Positions 1 to 3,946 of a stretch of 6,551 nucleotides of DNA are shown piece after piece; position 1 is the stretch's first letter, and each line of letters opens with the position of its first letter. Below the pieces are notes generated by a model. The model saw only the letters and a list, made by a program, of their open reading frames with translations. It did no database searches and was not told the DNA's origin. The position numbers and the translations under genes were made by a program. The DNA is from a bacterium (GTDB taxonomy: Bacteria > UBP14 > UBA6098). Location of the stretch: the NCBI GenBank assembly GCA_030642425.1, contig DAOWNU010000110.1, positions 1 to 6,551 on the forward strand. The letters are read 5' to 3'.

Positions 1-148
1 ACAGCAATTTTTTATTTTTGATTTGTAATTTTGATATTTAATATTTGATTTTTAATATTCTTCCAACTCCTATCTTCAAACTTCTATCTTTTATGTTTTC
101 TCATATCGTGCGTTTTTCAGCAATCTCAAGTCTCCAACACTTCAACTC
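1..148. repeat. AT-rich low-complexity spacer 3' of pilB
   Basis: No gene is visible here. The stretch is very AT-rich and built of near-repeats. Positions 62-75 and 76-89 are adjacent 14-mers differing at two positions (TCCAACTCCTATCT and TCAAACTTCTATCT). Positions 1-60, read on the minus strand, run in AAATATT/AAATATC-like words about 7 nt apart. The same words recur at 6529-6551. No hairpin plus U-tract terminator for pilB was found. Confidence 0.6.
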
Positions 149-1852
149 TTAATGCGCCGCTGTTTCGGTGATAACCTGCTGCATGGACACTATGCCATCG
201 ATCATATAGCGGATAGCTTCCTGCCTCAGTGAACGCATACCGTCCTTGGCGGCTTGCTCGCCGATTTCAAGCCCCCCCGCGCCGTCGATAATCATTTTTT
301 CGAGCTTCGCAGTAATGGGCATCACCTCAAAAACCGCCCTTCGACCTTTATTCCCCGTGTTGTTGCAATAAGAGCAGCCCTCGCCCTCGTAAAACTTGAT
401 CTTGGCGGCGTCCTCCGTGCTCATACCAATTATCTCCAGATACTCCGGGTTCGGCTCGATCTCCCTTTTACATCTTGGGCAGATCGTTCTCAATAGCCTT
501 TGGGCCATAATAAGTCTCACCGAGCTGGCCACGAGAAATGGCGGCGTTCCCATATCCACGAGACGGGTGATCGTGCTCGGCGCGTCGTTCGTATGCAACG
601 TGCTGAACACAAGGTGACCGGTCAATGCGGCCTTGATCGCTGTCGAGGACGTTTCGCCGTCACGAATCTCACCAACGAGGATGATATCCGGGTCCTGACG
701 CAGGAAACTGCGAAGTGAGACGGCGAAAGTCAGGCCTATATCGGAGTGCATGTGAACCTGATTGATTCCGTCGAGATTGAACTCGACCGGGTCCTCCGCA
801 GTCATGATATTGACATTGGGATGATTCAATTGCTGGAGCGCGGAATAGAGTGTTGTCGTCTTGCCCGATCCGGTCGGGCCGGTCACGAGTATCATGCCGA
901 ATGGCATGTGTATCGCTCTGTTGAATTCCTTCATCGCCCGTTTTGGAAAGCCGAGCTTCGTGATATCGAGCATGAGGCTCTCGGGGTCGAGAAGACGCAT
1001 AACGACCTTCTCGCCGTAAATAGTGGGCAGGATAGACACTCGAAGGTCTATGGCCCGGCCCTGTGTATGCACCTTTATCCGGCCGTCCTGAGGAAGACGC
1101 CGCTCCGAAATATTGAGCTTCGCCATTATTTTCACACGGCTGACGACCGCGTGCCGGAGCCTGTATGGTAGCGGGGCCATTTCCATAAGGTTACCATCGA
1201 CACGAAACCTGACCCGCGTGCGTTTTTCGTAGGTTTCGATATGAATATCCGAGGCCTTCCTGCGAATCGCGTCCATAATTATGGAATTGACGAGCTTCAC
1301 CAGTGGCTTCTCCTGGATTGCCTCCTGAAGCTCGGCCTCTGAGAAATCGTCTTCGGCCTCTTCTATAACATCGAGTTCGTCGCCGCTGGCCATATCCTCG
1401 AGAATGTCGTCGATAGTATCTTCCTCGGTGCCGTAATATTTTTCGATAGCCGCGAGGATCGCGCTTTTCGAGGACATAACCGGCTGTATTTCGTAGTTCG
1501 TGATGAAACGAAGCGTATCCTGAACCAGAAGATTTGCCGGGTCGGAGGTTGTCACGAATAGAAGTTTCCCGACCTTGATAGCGGCGATAACAGTGAACTT
1601 GCGCGCTATCTCTTCGGGAATAAGATCGACGATATCCTGAGTAAGATCGAGGTCTTCGAGCTTTATCGTGCCGACATTTAACTGTTTCGCCACATAAGAG
1701 CTGATTACGTTTTCGTCCTCGATAAACCCAAGCTCGAGGAGAATTTCGCCGATTTTCTGACCGGATTGTTTCTGAGCTTCGAGCGCTTTGTTGAGTTGTT
1801 CTTCCGTTATTCTTCCAGCCTTTATCAACATTTCACCAAGACGCAAGGCCAT
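149..1852 (-). CDS. pilB: Type IV pilus assembly / type II secretion ATPase, PilB/GspE family, with N-terminal MshEN-like domain
   Basis: Hexameric cytoplasmic ATPase that powers pilus (or pseudopilus) extension at the inner-membrane base of the machine. The 567 residues match full-length PilB rather than the shorter GspE. Residues 4-57 form an MshEN/T2SSE N-terminal domain: a 24-residue motif starting RLG and ending in Gln27, a 5-residue gap, then a second copy starting KIG. Such pairs bind cyclic di-GMP in MshE. A very acidic linker follows (about 142-182). The ATPase core has an Asp-box region (SDIHIE, 201-206), Walker A GPTGSGKT (325-332), Walker B ILVGEIRD with catalytic Glu395, and a His-box TGHLVFSTLHTNDA (411-424). 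Zinc-type cysteines C458/C461 and C493/C496 are present. The start is supported by AGGAGG six nt upstream. No pilT, pilC or pilus gene is adjacent, so the GspE role cannot be fully excluded. Confidence 0.93.
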   Translation of the reverse strand: MALRLGEMLIKAGRITEEQLNKALEAQKQSGQKIGEILLELGFIEDENVISSYVAKQLNVGTIKLEDLDLTQDIVDLIPEEIARKFTVIAAIKVGKLLFVTTSDPANLLVQDTLRFITNYEIQPVMSSKSAILAAIEKYYGTEEDTIDDILEDMASGDELDVIEEAEDDFSEAELQEAIQEKPLVKLVNSIIMDAIRRKASDIHIETYEKRTRVRFRVDGNLMEMAPLPYRLRHAVVSRVKIMAKLNISERRLPQDGRIKVHTQGRAIDLRVSILPTIYGEKVVMRLLDPESLMLDITKLGFPKRAMKEFNRAIHMPFGMILVTGPTGSGKTTTLYSALQQLNHPNVNIMTAEDPVEFNLDGINQVHMHSDIGLTFAVSLRSFLRQDPDIILVGEIRDGETSSTAIKAALTGHLVFSTLHTNDAPSTITRLVDMGTPPFLVASSVRLIMAQRLLRTICPRCKREIEPNPEYLEIIGMSTEDAAKIKFYEGEGCSYCNNTGNKGRRAVFEVMPITAKLEKMIIDGAGGLEIGEQAAKDGMRSLRQEAIRYMIDGIVSMQQVITETAAH

Positions 1853-1858
1853 ATTTTT

Positions 1859-1864
1859 CCTCCT
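1859..1864 (-). promoter_or_regulatory. Strong ribosome binding site of pilB
   Basis: On the minus strand AGGAGG lies six nt before the pilB ATG (complement of 1850-1852). It is a full Shine-Dalgarno match at standard spacing and fixes the start that gives an intact MshEN domain. Confidence 0.85.
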
Positions 1865-1908
1865 GTATTATCGAATTCATAGATTCGCCTAAACCATTTC
1901 TTTAGGTA

Positions 1909-1937
1909 ATTATAGTTATTTTGTTGCCGTCTTTCAA
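1909..1937 (-). promoter_or_regulatory. Sigma70-type promoter of pilB
   Basis: On the minus strand TTGAAA (complement of 1932-1937) is followed after exactly 17 nt by TATAAT (complement of 1909-1914). That is 5/6 and 6/6 to the housekeeping consensus. Transcription would start near 1902, giving a leader of about 50 nt. A short inverted repeat, CCTAAA at 1888-1893 with TTTAGG at 1901-1906, sits at the predicted start of the transcript and could be an operator or a 5' hairpin. That last point is inference. Confidence 0.75.
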
Positions 1938-2020
1938 CCTGAATAATTCGATTTTGGATTGAGCGCCTACGGGTGGGATTTTCTTGTTTCCATATATGTG
2001 TGCCGCGCCTGTGAAAGATT

Positions 2021-2062
2021 CAATTCGAAATGATCAATTAGCAATTAGCAATGTTCAATGCC
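2021..2062. repeat. Degenerate heptamer run
   Basis: Six consecutive 7-nt words start at 2021: CAATTCG, AAATGAT, CAATTAG, CAATTAG, CAATGTT, CAATGCC. Two are identical and five start with CAAT. The run has no visible coding role and resembles the short tandemly repeated heptamers known from some bacterial intergenic regions. The resemblance is in style, not in sequence. Confidence 0.65.
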
Positions 2063-2253
2063 CTTCCACTCCCCGTCAATGCGGCAGCATCTATCCGTAA
2101 TATAACAATTGCCACGCTTAACCGCTGGCACGCCTCCTGCTGCTTTTGGATAAGCTGCACGATTTCGCAAGCGACAGCCGCGCCAGCCTCTTCGGCGTGT
2201 GCCGACCGGAATAGCAGACATGTAAATATTATCAAAATAAAAAAGGAGCACAT
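2038..2253 (-). CDS. Doubtful small secreted protein ORF
   Basis: A 71-codon minus-strand ORF from an ATG at 2253. The first 20 residues look like a signal peptide: a hydrophobic core FFILIIFTCLLF, then RSAHA before EE, a plausible signal peptidase I site. The rest includes a helical, Gln-rich stretch (EIVQLIQKQQEACQRL). Against it: there is no Shine-Dalgarno sequence, no charged residue before the hydrophobic core, and the 3' end runs into the heptamer repeats. Its ATG also lies one base from the divergent start of the HTH gene, whose ribosome binding site it overlaps. It may be chance or the remnant of a gene. I do not recognise a family. Confidence 0.22.
   Translation of the reverse strand: MCSFFILIIFTCLLFRSAHAEEAGAAVACEIVQLIQKQQEACQRLSVAIVILRIDAAALTGSGRALNIANC
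2243..2248 (+). promoter_or_regulatory. Ribosome binding site deciding the HTH gene start
   Basis: AAGGAG lies six nt before the ATG at 2255. It selects this start over the upstream in-frame ATG at 2051, which lies inside low-complexity heptamers and lacks any such site. Confidence 0.8.
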
Positions 2254-2254
2254 T

Positions 2255-2617
2255 ATGTCGATGCATAGGACTTCGGAAGAGAAGAAAGCGAAGCGCAAGG
2301 CCACTAAAAAACGCCACGCAGATCTCAGAAAAACAAATGGAAGCGTGGCTCATCAAACTGCGAAAGTGCTACAATCGAATCTAAGGGCGGTTCTCGCCAA
2401 TTGCGGTCTTACACAGATGCAGATATCCGACTTTTCGGGCGTTTCGCCCACTGTCGTTTGCGCATTGACCCGCAGATACCGCGGCACGGTGCGGTTATCT
2501 TCGGTAACAGGACTCGCTCGAGCCGCCGGATATCATCTCGAATTAGTGCGCGACGATCCTCATAAAGACAAGTTCCGGGAACACCGCAAGTTCAAGCTCC
2601 CATCGCTGCCTAAATAA
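2255..2617 (+). CDS. Small XRE/Cro-type helix-turn-helix DNA-binding protein
   Basis: A 120-residue cytoplasmic protein, probably a DNA-binding regulator. Residues 1-28 form a strongly basic tail (EEKKAKRKATKKRH at 8-21). Residues 38-97 look like a lambda-repressor/XRE fold: helix LQSNLRAVLANCG (39-51), then LTQMQISDFSGVSPTVVCALTRR (52-74) with the usual Gln, Ser-Gly-Val turn and recognition-helix spacing, ending in GLARAAGYHLEL (86-97), a common C-terminal signature of HigA-like and other XRE domains. Residues 98-120 are charged. There is no toxin-like gene beside it, so an antitoxin role is not supported. It is transcribed away from pilB and towards the lipoprotein gene, and a 21-bp repeat array begins 28 bp after its stop. 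Family call is fairly secure; target and role are unknown. Confidence 0.75.
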   Translation: MSMHRTSEEKKAKRKATKKRHADLRKTNGSVAHQTAKVLQSNLRAVLANCGLTQMQISDFSGVSPTVVCALTRRYRGTVRLSSVTGLARAAGYHLELVRDDPHKDKFREHRKFKLPSLPK

Positions 2618-2645
2618 AGCAAAACGGATAAATTTGGTCAAAATC

Positions 2646-2876
2646 GTTCTGGAGACTAATATATAGTTTCTGGAGAAAATGATTTTCTTTTTGGAGAATA
2701 TATTTACGTTTCTGGAGAATTATATTCTCTTTCTGGAGAATGTATTTATCTTTCTGGAGATTAGAATATGTATTCTGACAAATAGATATTTCATTCTGAA
2801 GAATGCAATATGCTTTCTGTAGAATAGAATTATGTTTTTGGAGAATACGATTGTGTTTCTGGAGAAAATTGGTATT
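2646..2876. repeat. Array of eleven 21-bp direct repeats with a dyad core
   Basis: Eleven units start at 2646, 2667, 2688, 2709, 2730, 2751, 2772, 2793, 2814, 2835 and 2856, every one exactly 21 bp apart. Each begins with a version of TTTCTGGAGAA followed by 10 variable AT-rich bases. The core TTCTGGAGAA is a dyad apart from its two central bases (TTCT and AGAA arms). Units 2, 4, 5 and 11 have the full 11-base form. Units 7 (TTCTGACAA) and 8 (TTCTGAAGAA) are the most degenerate, and units 3 and 10 have TTTTTGGAGAA. The array is much more AT-rich than the flanking genes and lies between two convergent gene 3' ends. It is not a CRISPR: the conserved part is 11 bp and the variable part 10 bp. 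Confidence 0.9.
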
Positions 2877-3035
2877 CTAATGAAGAAATCGTGTATTCAG
2901 ATGAAATATATGTTTATCCAGAGTGGAAAAAACGGCTGCGAAGCTTTTGTGGACAAGCTTGCAAGTTAAATCTGCAATTCGAGAGCTTGCAAAACGAATT
3001 GGATGGGATCGAGGACAACTTGCCGATCGTTACTG
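2877..3035. other. Array tail and spacer 3' of the lipoprotein gene
   Basis: The 21-nt rhythm continues weakly for about two more units (TATTCTAATGAAGAA at 2873 and TATTCAGATGAA at 2894), after a 3-nt shift relative to the main array. Beyond about 2918 it disappears. Small inverted repeats occur (AAGCTT at 2941 and 2955; AATTCG at 2976 with CGAATT at 2995), but none has a T-tract that would make a terminator. A plus-strand frame is open here from 2828, through 3035 and into the complement of the lipoprotein gene, and is discussed as a possible decayed gene. Confidence 0.5.
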
Positions 3036-3746
3036 TTAATAATCAAACCAAACGGGCCGCCTGCCCTTTCCGAGAATGCGAATGCTGCCGTCGGGAATGT
3101 AGCCCAGGGCGATTTTTGCGTCGCCCCCCTCTCCCGATTGAAAGGCGGTCCAGAAACCGTCGGGAGAAAAAGCGGGCGCCATATCGTCCCGGTCCGTGTC
3201 GAATATGGCCAATATCCGGCCCTCGGGAAGCGACCTGACAACGATATATTTGGTTCGGGAATTCGCTCTACTTGCGTTGTATGCCAACAATTGAAGCGTG
3301 CCTGAGATTGTCGGACGTCCCGCCGTTTCGCCCCCGTCCGAAACGCGCACCGGGGCCACTCCCGGACCGGGAGTCCAAAGCACGGCGCGGCGGTCGTCCA
3401 AAAATGCCGTCCATTCCGAAGATTTTATTGTGTCCGAGAATATTTCGTCTGCAATTGAAGAATCTTCCACAAAACAAACTTCGTTTGTCTCCGGTATCAA
3501 TTCGCAGAGCGCGATTTTCCCTTGCTTGTCGGACTTGAAATATATTTTTCCGCGAAAAAGTGTCAGGCAGCATTCTTCTCCGGGAGTGTTTATTATCGAC
3601 AAGATTTCGCCGGTGGCCGCGGAATATTCGACTATTTCCGCTTCACCCGCTCCGTCGTGGACACAATAGACAGCGCCTTTCGGCTCGGGATTCGAACATG
3701 CGGCGAACAATAGAGCGACAATCGATGCGATAAGCGAGTATTTCAT
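3036..3746 (-). CDS. Putative lipoprotein with TolB/WD40-like beta-propeller repeats
   Basis: A 236-residue envelope protein. The N-terminus MKYSLIASIVALLFAAC is a lipoprotein signal peptide with the lipidated residue at Cys17. Ser18 follows, so outer-membrane sorting would be expected under the usual +2 rule. The mature part is beta-strand rich with repeated blade-like segments: EIVEYSAATGEI (37-48), LTLFRGKIYF (61-70), SGTLQLLAYNA (148-158), then APAFSPDGFWTAFQSG (190-205) and GYIPDGSIRIL (215-225). AFSPDGFWTAF is a typical PD40/TolB signature. About five to six blades fit. Five further cysteines (28, 59, 60, 81, 91) are unusual for an exported protein and could form disulfides. No Shine-Dalgarno sequence precedes the ATG, but the signal peptide supports this start. 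It lies about 200 bp downstream of leuS on the same strand, across a repeat element. Specific function unknown. Confidence 0.8.
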   Translation of the reverse strand: MKYSLIASIVALLFAACSNPEPKGAVYCVHDGAGEAEIVEYSAATGEILSIINTPGEECCLTLFRGKIYFKSDKQGKIALCELIPETNEVCFVEDSSIADEIFSDTIKSSEWTAFLDDRRAVLWTPGPGVAPVRVSDGGETAGRPTISGTLQLLAYNASRANSRTKYIVVRSLPEGRILAIFDTDRDDMAPAFSPDGFWTAFQSGEGGDAKIALGYIPDGSIRILGKGRRPVWFDY

Positions 3747-3753
3747 CGGTCAA

Positions 3754-3783
3754 TATTTAGAAATGTCGAAATCCTAATGGCAA
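3754..3783 (-). promoter_or_regulatory. Candidate promoter of the lipoprotein gene, possibly leaderless
   Basis: On the minus strand TTGCCA (complement of 3778-3783) is followed after 18 nt by TAAATA (complement of 3754-3759), which ends 7 nt before the ATG. If used, transcription would begin at or next to the start codon, which would fit the missing Shine-Dalgarno sequence. The -10 match is weak, so this is tentative. Confidence 0.3.
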
Positions 3784-3820
3784 ATGAATGTCAAATCGAC
3801 CCACCCCACAGCGCCTCTGG

Positions 3821-3840
3821 ATTCCGGCCTTCGCCGGAAT
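3821..3840. repeat. REP-like perfect hairpin
   Basis: ATTCCGGC (3821-3828) and GCCGGAAT (3833-3840) form a perfect 8-bp stem with a 4-nt CTTC loop. Flanking bases (CTGG before, GACAG after) match the widespread extragenic palindrome style TGGATTCC...GGAATGACA found between genes in many bacteria. It could also slow or end leuS transcription, but it has no T-tract. Confidence 0.75.
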
Positions 3841-3873
3841 GACAGATTGGGTGTGGAATGACAGGTTGGGTGT
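3836..3873. repeat. 19-bp tandem duplication
   Basis: Positions 3836-3854 and 3855-3873 are adjacent 19-mers starting GGAATGACA and ending TTGGGTGT, with one difference (A at 3846, G at 3865). The first copy overlaps the right arm of the REP-like hairpin, so the duplication copied part of that element. Confidence 0.8.
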
Positions 3874-3881
3874 GGGGCGGG

Positions 3882-3931
3882 TTTTGACATTTGGGCTTTG
3901 GGCTTCATTTGACATTTGAGCTTTGAGCTTT
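3882..3931. repeat. 25-bp tandem duplication built of heptamers
   Basis: Copies at 3882-3906 and 3907-3931 each consist of a TTTT or ATTT tetramer, GACATTT, then two heptamers: GGGCTTT and GGGCTTC in the first copy, GAGCTTT twice in the second. The unit thus repeats both at 25 bp and internally at 7 bp. Confidence 0.75.
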
Positions 3932-3936
3932 GGATT

Positions 3937-3945
3937 CCCCCCCCC
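3937..3945. repeat. C9 homopolymer next to the leuS stop
   Basis: Nine consecutive C (G on the leuS strand), one base beyond the leuS stop codon (complement of 3947-3949). It is non-coding in the present reading. Such tracts slip easily in replication and sequencing. Confidence 0.8.
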
Positions 3946-3946
3946 G

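Larger units (their letters stand above)
1853..2254. other. Divergent intergenic region between pilB and the HTH gene
   Basis: This 402-bp stretch holds the pilB promoter and ribosome binding site (1859-1937), a heptamer run (2021-2062) and a GC-richer block (about 2060-2220) of coding-like composition. The plus-strand frame of the HTH gene is open through 2051-2254, but it starts inside the heptamer run and has no ribosome binding site, so I do not extend the HTH gene upstream. I could not assign a convincing promoter for the HTH gene. A possible small minus-strand ORF is listed separately. Confidence 0.6.
3787..3891. repeat. Nested inverted-repeat element (MITE/REP-like)
   Basis: Outer arms: 3787-3810 and 3871-3891 are reverse complements over a 12-base part (ACCCACCCCACA against TGTGGGGCGGGT, one mismatch) and an 8-base part (AATGTCAA against TTGACATT), separated by a 4-base gap on one side. 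Inside are a perfect 8-bp hairpin at 3821-3840 and a 19-bp tandem pair at 3836-3873. The arrangement resembles a small non-autonomous mobile or extragenic palindromic element between leuS and the lipoprotein gene. No target-site duplication was identified. Confidence 0.6.

Noticed and set aside
746..1171. Plus-strand ORF opposite pilB
   Set aside because: It lies within the pilB ATPase core on the other strand, with no motif and no start signal.
2051..2254. Upstream extension of the HTH protein by 68 residues
   Set aside because: The alternative ATG falls inside the heptamer run, has no ribosome binding site, and adds sequence unlike any regulator domain. The ATG at 2255 has AAGGAG at correct spacing.
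2045..2356. Second minus-strand ORF overlapping the HTH gene
   Set aside because: It overlaps the well-supported HTH gene and has an arginine-rich composition typical of an out-of-frame reading.
2762..2827. Amber (TAG) recoding to keep the heptapeptide frame open
   Set aside because: leuS in the same window ends with TAG, and the first array unit is broken by TAA, so recoding does not explain the frame.
2646..2876. CRISPR array
   Set aside because: Repeat and spacer are each only about 10-11 bp, the spacers are uniformly AT-rich, and no cas gene is present.
2891..3238. Plus-strand ORF over the 3' end of the lipoprotein gene as an intact gene
   Set aside because: From 3036 on it is antisense to the lipoprotein frame and becomes arginine/proline-rich. 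Only its first part is considered, as the tail of a possible decayed gene.
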